Below are positions 33,744 through 42,517 of a DNA stretch of 64,000 nucleotides, piece after piece. The DNA comes from Ruminococcus sp. GTDB taxonomy: Bacteria; Bacillota; Clostridia; Oscillospirales; Acutalibacteraceae. Under the pieces are notes generated by a model. The model was not told the DNA's origin. It was given only the letters and a program-made list of their open reading frames with translations, and did not search any database. Both the position numbers and the translations under genes were made by a program. Position 1 is the stretch's first letter; every line of letters starts with the position of its first letter. Where the stretch lies: positions 1 through 64,000 of the forward strand of contig JAFRCW010000006.1 in NCBI GenBank assembly GCA_017404145.1. Direction: 5' to 3'.

Positions 33744-35393
33744 ATGAAAAATCTTTTGGCTATAATGATTTCAATACTTTTAATCTGTTCTTGTACCGCG
33801 TGTTCTTACAGTAACAGCGCTGCATCGGATGAGGTTGAGGTTGATCTTCCGTCCAAGATTGATCTGAGGAACTATGACGGAAAGAATTATGTAACTCCCG
33901 TAAAGGGGCAAAGCCACGGTGATTGTTGGTCATTTAGTCTGGCGGGCTCCGCTGAAACAGCATATCTGTTCGCTAATGATATGGGTGTTGATTCAGGAGA
34001 AACAAACCGTAATGTCAACTTTTCCGAAAAGTATATTGCATGGTATATGTATCATGGAATCACAGAGGATGATGTTGTCAAAGGAAAGGTTAAGTCATCT
34101 CAGGCAGGCGAGGGCTTTGATCCGAAAGAAGCAGAAAAGTCAAATCCGAACGCGGTTTTTGAAATCGGCGGTGAATTTGTCCATTACGCAAATCTGTTTG
34201 GCTCCGGATTCGGACCTATCGACGAAGAAACAAGTGTTAACGGCGAAAAACCTTATGTATATCAACCGACATCGGGCAGCAGTTGGGCTCTTCCGCTTAA
34301 TTCAACATACCGCAGTGTTCCTCAAACAGCATTCCTGAGAAACAGCCTTGTATTGCCGAGTCCCGCTAAGATTGATTCAAATGGCAAATACTCATTTGAT
34401 CCTAACAGTCTTAAAGCGATAAAATCCGAGCTTTATAAAGGTCACGGGGTTTCTCTGGCGATCAGTGTTTCACATTCGGGATTTATACAGGATAATATGG
34501 CGGTGTACTGTTGCGAAAATAAGACAGCCGATCACGCTGTTGTCGCAGTCGGATATGATGACGATTATCCCAGAGAGAATTTTGTTGAAAGAGATAAAAA
34601 CGGAAATATCTTCAAGGGTGAGCTTCCTCCGGAGAACGGCGCATTTATCATAAAAAACAGCTGGGGCGTCATTGACAGTGAAAATGACGGGTATTTTTAT
34701 TTGTCCTATTACGATCATAGCATTTATTCAGTAATGAGCTATGAATTTGACAACAATAAAAATGTCAAGCACGCCGACATCAACTATGATCAATATGATT
34801 TGATGATGACCGGATGGTACGGAAACTCGGATTATAAAGACGAAACAAAAACGGCAAACGTCTTTGAAGCGGAGGATCATGAAAACCTTTTCCAGATTTC
34901 ATACATAACAGGCTTGCCCGATACCGAGGTAAACTACGAGATATACAAGGATGTTGACGATATACCTTCGTCCGGTACTTTACTGGAAAGCGGAGCTGTG
35001 CGTCACAACTTTGCAGGTTATCACAAAATAGATTTAAACGGAGAATATCAGCTGAAAGAGGGCGACAGATACTCTGTTGTTCTGACGATGAAACGTACAG
35101 CAGATGATAACAGCGTGGTTTATACTGAGGTTTTCCCGTACTCGACAGAATTCTCGGGAGGGCTGAGTGTGAAAGGTGTTATCAATAAGGGTGAAAGCTA
35201 TTTTTACAAGGACGGGAAATGGACGGATATGTCCGAGATAAAGGATAGTCTTATCGAAAGAGCGCACCGGCAGCTCGTTGATAAGCTCGGATCAAAGAAA
35301 ACATTCACTCCTATATCCCTTGACAGCAAGGATACCTTCACGGTTGATAACTACCCTATCAAGGCGATTTTGGCAACAGCGTCTTACAGCTGA
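33744..35393 (+). CDS. Papain-family (C1) cysteine peptidase lipoprotein
   Basis: A 549-aa lipoprotein (MKNLLAIMISILLICSCTACS, lipobox CTACS). Residues about 35-330 are a C1 peptidase: oxyanion Gln and catalytic Cys in KGQSHGDCWSFSLAGSAE, catalytic His in ADHAVVAVGYDDDY, and Asn in FIIKNSWG. Residues about 355-500 match the lectin-like domain that follows many bacterial C1 peptidases (IYKDVDDIPSSGTLLESG). It would digest peptides at the cell surface. No propeptide is obvious, which is common in this bacterial group. Confidence 0.88.
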   Translation: MKNLLAIMISILLICSCTACSYSNSAASDEVEVDLPSKIDLRNYDGKNYVTPVKGQSHGDCWSFSLAGSAETAYLFANDMGVDSGETNRNVNFSEKYIAWYMYHGITEDDVVKGKVKSSQAGEGFDPKEAEKSNPNAVFEIGGEFVHYANLFGSGFGPIDEETSVNGEKPYVYQPTSGSSWALPLNSTYRSVPQTAFLRNSLVLPSPAKIDSNGKYSFDPNSLKAIKSELYKGHGVSLAISVSHSGFIQDNMAVYCCENKTADHAVVAVGYDDDYPRENFVERDKNGNIFKGELPPENGAFIIKNSWGVIDSENDGYFYLSYYDHSIYSVMSYEFDNNKNVKHADINYDQYDLMMTGWYGNSDYKDETKTANVFEAEDHENLFQISYITGLPDTEVNYEIYKDVDDIPSSGTLLESGAVRHNFAGYHKIDLNGEYQLKEGDRYSVVLTMKRTADDNSVVYTEVFPYSTEFSGGLSVKGVINKGESYFYKDGKWTDMSEIKDSLIERAHRQLVDKLGSKKTFTPISLDSKDTFTVDNYPIKAILATASYS

Positions 35394-35429
35394 CGAGATA
35401 AAATGGATTATCAGCAAGGAGGCGAAGTC

Positions 35430-36155
35430 ATGCATGACATCTGGAACCCGTGGCACGGCTGCCACAAGATCAGCGAGGGCTGCCGAAACTGCTATATGTT
35501 TCGCAGGGACGCGATGTATGAAAAGGACAGCAACATCGTCACTAAGACGGCGAGCTTCGATCTGCCGGTCAAACGCAAGCGCGGCGGCAGCTATGCGATG
35601 CAGGAGAGGGGAACCGTCTATGCGTGTATGACGTCCGATTTCTTTATTGAGGAAGCCGACGGGTGGCGCGAAGAGGCGTGGCGCTTTATCCGTCAGAGGC
35701 GTGATCTGCACTTTTGCATCATCACAAAGAGGATAGAACGTTTTGAGGTCTCTCTGCCGGATGATTGGGGCGCGGGATACGAGAATGTGACGATCTGCGC
35801 GACCTGTGAGAATCAGAAGCGGGCGGATGAACGCATCCCGATTCTGCTTCGTTTACCGATACGCCACAGAGAGATCATCCACGAGCCGATGCTTGAACAA
35901 ATCGAGATCGAGCCATACCTTAAGAGCGGACAGATCGAATGCGTCGTCTGCGGGGGCGAATCGGGCGAGAACGCCCGTCCGTGTTATTATAACTGGATCC
36001 TGCATACAAGAGAGCAGTGTATCAGGACAAACACGCCGTTTTATTTCAAGCAGACCGGCGCGCGGTTCGTCAAGGACGGAAAACTATATCTTGTCAGGCG
36101 AAAAGACCAGATCCCGCAGGCGCGTAAGGCGAACATCAATACGCGCGTGAGATGA
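35430..36155 (+). CDS. DUF5131 family protein (phage Gp37-like)
   Basis: A 241-aa cytoplasmic protein starting MHDIWNPWHGCHKISEGCRNC. The N-terminal Cys-x6-Cys-x2-Cys set (CHKISEGCRNC) resembles a radical-SAM-like iron-sulfur binding motif, and the family signature W-N-P-W-x-G-C is present; a later IECVVCGGESGENARP is also typical. The function of DUF5131 proteins is unknown. AAGGAGG is 7 bases upstream of this ATG; an upstream ATG has no ribosome site. It sits 36 bases downstream of the peptidase gene, and may share its message. Confidence 0.8.
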   Translation: MHDIWNPWHGCHKISEGCRNCYMFRRDAMYEKDSNIVTKTASFDLPVKRKRGGSYAMQERGTVYACMTSDFFIEEADGWREEAWRFIRQRRDLHFCIITKRIERFEVSLPDDWGAGYENVTICATCENQKRADERIPILLRLPIRHREIIHEPMLEQIEIEPYLKSGQIECVVCGGESGENARPCYYNWILHTREQCIRTNTPFYFKQTGARFVKDGKLYLVRRKDQIPQARKANINTRVR

Positions 36156-36186
36156 TCAAAAATAATGTTACAAATAACGGAATGAG

Positions 36187-36612
36187 ATGAAGATGTTGAA
36201 AGTCAAAAAGAGAACGCTGTTATGGATCGCCGGTATCGTGTGGCTCATCGCCGGGGTGAATGTCGCGAGATTAGGGATCATTTCCTATCTCGAGATCGAA
36301 CAGCAATGGTACCTCTATGTATTATCCGTCGTCATTTTCATACTGTTCGGAATGATGTTTTTCAGAATGAGCCAAAAACACACGAAACGAATTATGGGCT
36401 ATGAAGAGGAGCGTCAGCCGTTCTGGCGGTTCTTCGATCTGAAAGCCTACATCATCATGGCGGTGATGATGGGCGGAGGAATCGGTCTGCGCGCCGCGGG
36501 AGTGTTCCCGAGTTGGTTCGTCGCGTTCTTCTATTCGGGACTCGGATGCGCGCTGGCGCTGGCAGGCGTCTTATTTATCCGAAACTATATAGCGTCACGA
36601 AGAGAAAAGTGA
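36187..36612 (+). CDS. Small four-helix membrane protein, hypothetical
   Basis: A 141-aa protein with four membrane segments (about residues 10-32, 40-58, 88-108, 112-130) and a charged cytoplasmic loop (residues 60-80). No family recognised. ATG at 36187 follows GGAATGAG; an ATG two codons later is possible. It is part of a tightly spaced run with DUF5131 and TraX (31- and 11-bp gaps), so the three may be an operon. Confidence 0.65.
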   Translation: MKMLKVKKRTLLWIAGIVWLIAGVNVARLGIISYLEIEQQWYLYVLSVVIFILFGMMFFRMSQKHTKRIMGYEEERQPFWRFFDLKAYIIMAVMMGGGIGLRAAGVFPSWFVAFFYSGLGCALALAGVLFIRNYIASRREK

Positions 36613-36623
36613 AAGGGCTCTGT

Positions 36624-37382
36624 ATGATGATGAAAAACTCTGCTTTGAAAAAACATCTGAACTCAAATCAACTCAAGCTGATCGCGATCATCGCAATGAC
36701 GATCGACCATCTGACATGGGCGTTCTTCCCCGGCTATCAAAAAGTCTGGTGGGTGTTTGCCCTGCATATCATCGGCAGACTGACAGCGCCTATTATGTGG
36801 TTCTTTATCGCGGAAGGGTGTTTTTATACGCACAATAAACGTAAATACCTGATAAGGCTGTTCGGCTTTGCGATCATCTCACACTTTGCTTATGACTTTG
36901 CGTTCGGAATTCCTTTCTTTGATCTGTCCGCCGGCATACTAAACCGCACAAGCGTTATGTGGTCGCTGTTTCTTGCCGCGGTCGTGATCTTCACAACGCA
37001 GATGGAAAAGATCCCCACGGTATGGAAGTATGTGATCATCTTCGGCGCGTGTATCGTCGCGCTGCCGTCCGACTGGTCGTCCATCGCCGTTATGGCGCCG
37101 TTCTTTATCTATCAGCACAGGGGAAACTTCAAGCGGCAGGCGATCGACATCGTATTCTGGACGGCGATTTATGCCGTGGTCTACTTTTTCGCGATGGATA
37201 AGGTTTACGGTATTCTCCAGATGTTCACTTTTATTTCGATCCCGTTTTTGTTCCAATACAACGGCGAACGGGGTAAGTGGAAGGGTATGAAGTGGCTGTT
37301 CTATCTCTATTATCCCGCACACTTGGTGATCATCGGCGTCATCCGTATTTTGCTGCACGGGGATATAGCGCTCATCGCATAA
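36624..37382 (+). CDS. TraX family membrane protein
   Basis: A 252-aa protein with about eight membrane segments. The motif MTIDHLTWAFFP near residue 26, and HIIGRLTAPIMWFFIAEGC, mark the TraX family (PF05857), named after the F-pilin acetylase. In chromosomal contexts TraX proteins are membrane acyltransferase-like and of unknown target. AAAGGG sits 7 bases before the ATG; a longer frame upstream would overlap the preceding gene without a ribosome site. Confidence 0.85.
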   Translation: MMMKNSALKKHLNSNQLKLIAIIAMTIDHLTWAFFPGYQKVWWVFALHIIGRLTAPIMWFFIAEGCFYTHNKRKYLIRLFGFAIISHFAYDFAFGIPFFDLSAGILNRTSVMWSLFLAAVVIFTTQMEKIPTVWKYVIIFGACIVALPSDWSSIAVMAPFFIYQHRGNFKRQAIDIVFWTAIYAVVYFFAMDKVYGILQMFTFISIPFLFQYNGERGKWKGMKWLFYLYYPAHLVIIGVIRILLHGDIALIA

Positions 37383-37420
37383 TTATGTCAGAAGAAAACG
37401 AAACAAAAGGAGATCACACA

Positions 37421-37909
37421 ATGAACCAAAAAACGGAGTTCAAAAGGGTATCACAATCCGCCACGGAGAACGCAAAGATCGTGCAATCGAAGGACATCAA
37501 CGGTCAGAACAGACTGTTCGGAGGCAGGCTGATGGAATGGATCGATGAGACCGCGGCGCTGGCGGCGATGCGGCACTGCGGCGGTCTGGTGACGACCTGC
37601 GCAGTCGATCAGCTGGTGTTCGAGCACGGCGCTGCGCTGAATCAGGTCGTTGTGCTGAAGAGCAGGGTCACCTATGTCGGCAACACATCGATCGAAGTGA
37701 GAGTCGATACCTTCGTAGAGGATCTTGAAACCGGCGACCGTTTTTCGATCAATCACGCTTATCTGGTTTTTGTCCATGTCGATGACAGCGGAAAACCGAT
37801 CCCGATCCGGTACGGTATCAAGATCGAGTCCGACAGCGAACAGACGGAATGGGATAATGCGGTGATCAGATCTGCGCTTCGGAAAGAACGCAAAGTGTAC
37901 AATATTTGA
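37421..37909 (+). CDS. Acyl-CoA thioesterase, hotdog fold
   Basis: A 162-aa protein. NGQNRLFGGRLMEWIDETAAL (residue 27 onward) is the N-G-x-x-F/L-G-G-x-x-x-x-W-x-D motif of YciA/BFIT-type acyl-CoA hydrolases, and VVVLKSRVTYVGNTSIEV follows. It hydrolyses acyl-CoA esters, with unknown chain length. AAAGGAG lies 8 bases before the ATG. It ends with a strong terminator at 37952-37985. Confidence 0.9.
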   Translation: MNQKTEFKRVSQSATENAKIVQSKDINGQNRLFGGRLMEWIDETAALAAMRHCGGLVTTCAVDQLVFEHGAALNQVVVLKSRVTYVGNTSIEVRVDTFVEDLETGDRFSINHAYLVFVHVDDSGKPIPIRYGIKIESDSEQTEWDNAVIRSALRKERKVYNI

Positions 37910-37951
37910 TTGAGAAATCGTGATTCTCAGCAAACTGCTGTGTATAACAAA

Positions 37952-37985
37952 AGCCGTCGGGTTTATTCACTCGACGGCTGTTTTG
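37952..37985 (+). terminator. Terminator of the thioesterase gene
   Basis: AGCCGTCG pairs with CGACGGCT around a 12-nt loop, followed by GTTTTG. It also separates this operon from the convergent STAS-kinase gene. Confidence 0.85.
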
Positions 37986-38041
37986 TAAAAAATATAATAA
38001 TTTAAGAGTTTTGATAAGATCACATCATATCGTTTCTGAGA

Positions 38042-39169
38042 TCAGAAATCGATCGGCAGGGCGTTCTTGATCGCGGGAAGGAGCTTCCCTCTGATCAGAC
38101 GGTTCACACGACCGGCAATCGCTTCTTCATCCAGTACACTGTAGTGGAATGAGTGATATGTCATCATAAACAGCGCCAGCGGCATCAGCATACCCGTGAT
38201 CCTTTGGATCTCCGTCGGATTGCCTGTCATAAAGTAAGTGCCGCACATCACGCCCCACATATTCTGCGCCAGAGCGGGATCAAATCCCAAAAGCGACAGA
38301 ACACGATCCTCGGTTGTCGCTTTGGGCATCACAAGATATGACAGCATCAGCCCGGCAATATCAAAAGCGGGATGACCGATTCCCGCGTCGCCGATATCGA
38401 TCAGCAGCACCTCGCCGTCTTTGACCATCACGTTCTTGGCGTTATAGTCTCCGTGCAGGAAGGTATCCCTGTCGGGAATACTGTCGATATAATCGATGAT
38501 CGTCTGCGCTTCTTCCTCTTCCATATATTGCGCAATGCTCTTAACCCATTCGATCATGGATTTCTTTTTGTTCGGGAAGACGCTGCTGTCCGCTTTGATG
38601 GTGTGCAGCTTTTTCAGCGTAACAGCGCTGAGCTGTCCGAGCATCTTAAGGCTGGCGGGAGCGGTCGTGATCAGCTGCGCGACCGTGCTGGCGTCAATCA
38701 TTTCATAGACCACGCCGTACTTGTCGCCGACTTTGACCGTATCGAAGGAGATCGCGGTCGGAACGCCGAGGAGGAACGCCTTTCTGGATAATTCGCGTTC
38801 TCTCTCAATAAACTCGAGCGACGCGGCGTGATACACTTTGACGATGGTTTCGGGATCGATACGGTAGACGGAGCCATAGCCTCCCGCGCCGATCATCTCA
38901 CAGCCGTCTACAGAAATTTCTCTCAGCGCTTTTTTGACGGTCATAATACTGGTAAAGCCGGTAACATCAAAAATCTCATAGACGTCGCTGTTGACATTAA
39001 CAACCGTCACATCACCGACAGACTTCGTCAGCTTGAGCAGCACGCGCAGCCCTGCCGATGAGATATACTCCAGCTCTTTTGCGTCGATTTCTTTCGGCTG
39101 TGCCGCCATGATTTCCTTTTCAAATTCCGCCGCGTTAGCGGAATCGATTTTTCCTTTGATTTGATACAT
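38042..39169 (-). CDS. STAS domain fused to an aminoglycoside-phosphotransferase-like kinase
   Basis: A 375-aa protein. Residues 1-88 are a STAS domain: GKIDSANAAEFEKEI and LEYISSAGLRVLLKL, with the phosphorylatable serine. Residues about 98-360 are a protein-kinase/APH fold: glycine loop GAGGYGSVY, lysine in IVKVYH, catalytic loop FLHGDYNAKNVM and metal motif LLIDIGDAG. This matches the TIGR02172-type APH-like kinases of gut Firmicutes and Fibrobacter. It is divergent from the STAS-PP2C-HATPase operon and shares its promoter region, so it is likely a partner-switch client whose kinase activity is controlled by phosphorylation of its own STAS domain. Substrate unknown. Confidence 0.85.
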   Translation of the reverse strand: MYQIKGKIDSANAAEFEKEIMAAQPKEIDAKELEYISSAGLRVLLKLTKSVGDVTVVNVNSDVYEIFDVTGFTSIMTVKKALREISVDGCEMIGAGGYGSVYRIDPETIVKVYHAASLEFIERERELSRKAFLLGVPTAISFDTVKVGDKYGVVYEMIDASTVAQLITTAPASLKMLGQLSAVTLKKLHTIKADSSVFPNKKKSMIEWVKSIAQYMEEEEAQTIIDYIDSIPDRDTFLHGDYNAKNVMVKDGEVLLIDIGDAGIGHPAFDIAGLMLSYLVMPKATTEDRVLSLLGFDPALAQNMWGVMCGTYFMTGNPTEIQRITGMLMPLALFMMTYHSFHYSVLDEEAIAGRVNRLIRGKLLPAIKNALPIDF

Positions 39170-39270
39170 AATTACCTCCGAAACGGTTGATAAAGTCAGA
39201 TGATTCTATCCGGCGATGAGTATTATCAAATATGTCTGTTTCGCGTTTGCCGAAAAGTCAACTGTAGTGT

Positions 39271-39299
39271 ATTATACACGAGTCGGCTGTGTATTTCAA
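39271..39299 (-). promoter_or_regulatory. Promoter of the STAS-APH gene
   Basis: Minus strand: TTGAAA, exact 17-bp spacer, TATAAT; the leader is about 95 bases. The divergent STAS-PP2C promoter is 64 bases away. Confidence 0.75.
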
Positions 39300-39362
39300 G
39301 CGTTCTGAAAACTGTTTTTTTCGAATAACTTGAATTATTATTGATAATTATTTATGAATTTA

Positions 39363-39391
39363 TTGATACCTGTGTCAATATATGTTATAAT
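39363..39391 (+). promoter_or_regulatory. Promoter of the STAS-PP2C-HATPase operon
   Basis: TTGATA, exact 17-bp spacer, TATAAT; a consensus housekeeping promoter, not an obvious target of an alternative sigma factor. Confidence 0.75.
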
Positions 39392-39433
39392 AAACGAAAT
39401 AGATTATGAAACTATTTAAAGGAGAATGAAAAG

Positions 39434-39733
39434 ATGCTGAACATTGTTAAAACGAAGGAAAATAATACTCTTACGGTTGCTCTGGAGGGTCGCGTAGATA
39501 CGATGACGGCTCCTCAGCTGGAACAGGAGCTGAAGGATTCTTTGGACGGCGTAAAGGAGCTGATCTTTGACCTCAAAGATCTGGACTATATTTCTTCCGC
39601 CGGTCTGCGCGTACTGCTTTCCTCTCAAAAAGTGATGAATCAACAGGGAGAGATGAAGCTCTGTCATGTGAACGAGACTGTTATGGAAATTCTTGAAGTT
39701 ACCGGCTTTACCGATATCCTGACCATCGAATAA
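39434..39733 (+). CDS. Free STAS-domain anti-sigma factor antagonist
   Basis: A 99-aa single STAS protein like SpoIIAA/RsbV. GRVDTMTAPQLEQELKD forms the first strand-helix, LDYISSAGLRVLLSSQKV contains the phosphorylation serine, and EILEVTGFTDILTIE is the end. In known systems the unphosphorylated form binds the HATPase kinase and frees its target; the PP2C phosphatase removes the phosphate. GGAG upstream. First gene of an operon with both partners. It shares the DT-x-x-AP and YISSAGL motifs with the STAS domains on the two methyltransferases and the APH kinase. Confidence 0.93.
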   Translation: MLNIVKTKENNTLTVALEGRVDTMTAPQLEQELKDSLDGVKELIFDLKDLDYISSAGLRVLLSSQKVMNQQGEMKLCHVNETVMEILEVTGFTDILTIE

Positions 39734-39747
39734 CAGGGAGAAAAAAT

Positions 39748-41220
39748 ATGATATTTCAGATATCAACCATCAATTTGATCAACAGTCTGTTTATTGCGAT
39801 GGGTATCGGCGTCTGCGGTCTTTGCTTTATGCAGATCACTTCCTCCGTCCATCTGCGTAAAGAAGTCCGGCGTTATTTTCAAATATTCTTCCTGCTGATC
39901 CTTCTTTACATTTCCACCCATCTTGCGCGTGAACTGATGAACGGACAGCCCGGGGGCGGCGTGCGGATCGCACTGTATTCCGTCACTTTTGTGGAAATTT
40001 TGGCAGCAGGATTTATGGCGTTCATGATGTCTCTGCTGGTGCTGTCTGTATCGAGGCCGGAGAAAGCCTTAGGGCGTAAGCTGATGTTTGTCCTGCTGGC
40101 GCTGGTTATTGTCCATACGATTCTGATGATCGTCGGCGCGTTCACGGATTTGATCTATTATTTTGACGACGCTAACGTGTATCACCGAGGAGCGGGATAT
40201 CTGCTTTCCAATCTCTGTCCGGTGATCATGCTGATCATTGATATGGTTATACTGGTGCGATACCGTCAGAACATCGACCGTCGTGTCAGAGTGGCGTTCT
40301 GGATCTATATGATCGCTCCTGTTATCGCCATTCTGATCCAGAGCGTTTCTTACGGCATCCAGTTCATCATCTTCGCTACGGTAGGCGCCGCGGTCTATAT
40401 GTTCTCCGTTATCGTTCGGAATCTGAACGAAAGATTCGCGAAGCAGATGCTGGAAAGCTCCCGTCTGGAAACAGAACTGTCGATGGCGTCGAGTATTCAG
40501 GCGGATATGCTGCCGAGCATTTACCCCGCTTTTCCGGAACGTTGTGAATTTGATATTTACGCTTCTATGGATCCCGCGAAAGAGGTCGGCGGCGACTTCT
40601 ATGATTTCTTCTTGGTGGACGACGATCACCTCTGTTTAGTCATGGCAGACGTATCCGGCAAGGGTGTGCCTGCGGCGCTGTTTATGATGGCGTCCAAGAT
40701 CATCCTCGCGAACAACGCCATGCTGGGGAAATCTCCGGCGCAGATCCTGACGGACGCTAACGCCGCGATCTGTTCTAATAACCGTGAGGAGATGTTCGTC
40801 ACGGTATGGCTGGGGATTCTGGAGCTTTCCACCGGAAAGCTCACCGCGGCTAACGCGGGTCACGAATATCCAGTATTGTATCAGCCGAACGGAAAGTTCG
40901 AACTGGTAAAAGACAAGCACGGCTTTGTCATCGGCGGTATGGAAGGCTTACGATATAAAGAATATGAGCTTCAGATGCAGCCCGGTTCCAAGCTGTTCCT
41001 CTATACCGACGGCGTTCCCGAGGCGACCAACGCACAAGAAGAGCTGTTCGGCCCCGATCGGATGCTGCAAGCGCTGAACGAGAACACCGACGCTAAACCG
41101 GAGAATATCTTGAAGCAGGTCCGCAGCTCTGTCGATCACTTCGTGAAAGACGCGGAACAGTTTGATGATCTGACGATGCTTTGTGTGGAATATAAAGGAG
41201 CGTCAAAAAATGGAGAGTAA
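39748..41220 (+). CDS. Membrane-bound PP2C (SpoIIE/RsbU-type) serine phosphatase
   Basis: A 490-aa protein. Seven membrane segments occupy about residues 1-225 (for example FFLLILLYISTHLARELM, and IAPVIAILIQSVSYG), a coiled-coil-like linker follows (LESSRLETELSMASSIQADMLP), and residues about 265-480 are a PP2C domain with all metal motifs: EVGGDFYDFF, MADVSGKGVPAALFMM, LYTDGVPEATN and QFDDLTMLCVEY. It should dephosphorylate STAS proteins in answer to a signal felt by the membrane part. It overlaps the next gene by 11 bases. Confidence 0.93.
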   Translation: MIFQISTINLINSLFIAMGIGVCGLCFMQITSSVHLRKEVRRYFQIFFLLILLYISTHLARELMNGQPGGGVRIALYSVTFVEILAAGFMAFMMSLLVLSVSRPEKALGRKLMFVLLALVIVHTILMIVGAFTDLIYYFDDANVYHRGAGYLLSNLCPVIMLIIDMVILVRYRQNIDRRVRVAFWIYMIAPVIAILIQSVSYGIQFIIFATVGAAVYMFSVIVRNLNERFAKQMLESSRLETELSMASSIQADMLPSIYPAFPERCEFDIYASMDPAKEVGGDFYDFFLVDDDHLCLVMADVSGKGVPAALFMMASKIILANNAMLGKSPAQILTDANAAICSNNREEMFVTVWLGILELSTGKLTAANAGHEYPVLYQPNGKFELVKDKHGFVIGGMEGLRYKEYELQMQPGSKLFLYTDGVPEATNAQEELFGPDRMLQALNENTDAKPENILKQVRSSVDHFVKDAEQFDDLTMLCVEYKGASKNGE

Positions 41221-41626
41221 ACAAAAAGTCTTAAAAATCGCCGCTGAAGTCGACAAGCTCTCTGACGTACTCCTCTTTGTCGATACCGTGCTGGAAGAGA
41301 TCGGCTGTCCTTTGAAGGCGCAGATGCAGATCGACGTCGCTTTAGAGGAGCTGTTCGTCAACATCGCGCACTATGCTTATCAAAAGGGCACGGGTGAAGC
41401 GGAGATCCGATTAAACGCCACATCCGACACGGTGGAAATCACCCTGATCGACAGCGGCATCCCCTATAATCCGCTCGAAAAGCCCGATCCCGACGTAACA
41501 CTGTCCGCAAAAGACAGAGCGATCGGAGGCTTGGGGATCTTTATGTCAAAAAAGCTGATGGATCATATATCCTATGAACACACCGACGGCAAGAATATCC
41601 TGACGATCAAAAAGCATTTGAAATAA
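41210..41626 (+). CDS. Anti-sigma-type serine kinase (HATPase/GHKL, RsbW-like)
   Basis: A 138-aa single-domain GHKL ATPase. N box ALEELFVNIAHYAY, G1 box LIDSGIPYNPLEKPD and G2 box IGGLGIFMSKKLMD are all intact. Such proteins phosphorylate the serine of a STAS partner and, in known cases, bind a sigma factor. ATG at 41210 has AAAGGAG and lies inside the end of the phosphatase gene. No sigma factor lies nearby, so its other target could be one of the STAS fusions. Confidence 0.92.
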   Translation: MESKQKVLKIAAEVDKLSDVLLFVDTVLEEIGCPLKAQMQIDVALEELFVNIAHYAYQKGTGEAEIRLNATSDTVEITLIDSGIPYNPLEKPDPDVTLSAKDRAIGGLGIFMSKKLMDHISYEHTDGKNILTIKKHLK

Positions 41627-41700
41627 AGAATTTTCGCTCCCTGTCCGAATCATATCAAAATATCCAACCCGGATCATCCATAAAAAGGCAAGGTGATAGC

Positions 41701-42456
41701 ATGCCTGATATCGTTGTACACGCCTCTTTCGGAACAGAGGTTTTAGAGAGAACGGGACTGGATGTTGATCGAAACATTTACAATTTCGGTTTGCTGGGTC
41801 CCGACCCGTATTTGTTCTACCGATTTTATCTGCCTCCTTTTCGTCATCGCACAAACCGTTATTCTTCTGTGATGCACCGAGAACGCACGGGAGATTATCT
41901 TATGGCGCTGGCGCGCCGCGCAAAGGGAAACCGTGATGTGTTCTCCTATCTGGCGGGATTTTTGTGCCATTACGCGCTGGACGCGAACACCCACCCGTAC
42001 ATCATCCGCAAAGCGAGAAACAGCGCCGCGATGCATATGGCGATCGAACACAAGCTGGATAATATGAACGGAGGGAGTATCAAAGTTCCCCCGTTTCTGC
42101 CCGAGTCGATGAAAGACGCTGTCGGCGGCGCGATCAAAGAAGTCTACGGCTGGGATGACGCTTGGAAAAAGCTCAGACAGGGTCATCGGGATATGACGCC
42201 GTTTTTCAAGCTTGTCGAGGATAAAAACGGCAGACTGGATTTTGTCGCGCGCAAGACGCATTCCAAGCTCGCGCTGGTATCCTACCGCAGCAAGGCGATC
42301 GACAATATGGATCTGCGCGGATTTGATCGGCTGTATCGCCGCGCACTGGACGACGCGGTCAGATACATTGAAGCGACTAAAGCGTTTATCAACGGTGAAA
42401 CAGACGAAGCGCAGCTGAGAGCCGTCATCGGCAGCCGCTCTTATATTGACGGATAA
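41701..42456 (+). CDS. Zinc-dependent phospholipase C-like protein
   Basis: A 251-aa protein of the zinc-dependent phospholipase C family (PF00882). The histidine/aspartate metal ligands are visible: DIVVHASFGTEV near the N-terminus, LLGPDPYLF, and FLCHYALDANTHPYI, with a final His pattern. No signal peptide, so it is cytoplasmic, unlike the clostridial alpha-toxins; related hypothetical proteins are common in Firmicutes. It is 74 bases downstream of the partner-switch operon with no terminator between, so it could be co-transcribed. Confidence 0.8.
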   Translation: MPDIVVHASFGTEVLERTGLDVDRNIYNFGLLGPDPYLFYRFYLPPFRHRTNRYSSVMHRERTGDYLMALARRAKGNRDVFSYLAGFLCHYALDANTHPYIIRKARNSAAMHMAIEHKLDNMNGGSIKVPPFLPESMKDAVGGAIKEVYGWDDAWKKLRQGHRDMTPFFKLVEDKNGRLDFVARKTHSKLALVSYRSKAIDNMDLRGFDRLYRRALDDAVRYIEATKAFINGETDEAQLRAVIGSRSYIDG

Positions 42457-42462
42457 ATAAAC

Positions 42463-42499
42463 AACCTCTCACACCGATCATTCGGCGCGAGAGGTTTTT
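42463..42499 (+). terminator. Terminator of the phospholipase gene
   Basis: AACCTCTC pairs with GAGAGGTT around an 18-nt loop, followed by TTTTG. Confidence 0.8.
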
Positions 42500-42517
42500 G
42501 TTATGTGATTATCGTTG

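Noticed and set aside
35430..36155. DUF5131 gene as a prophage remnant
   Set aside because: No other phage gene lies around it; the family is also common on chromosomes.
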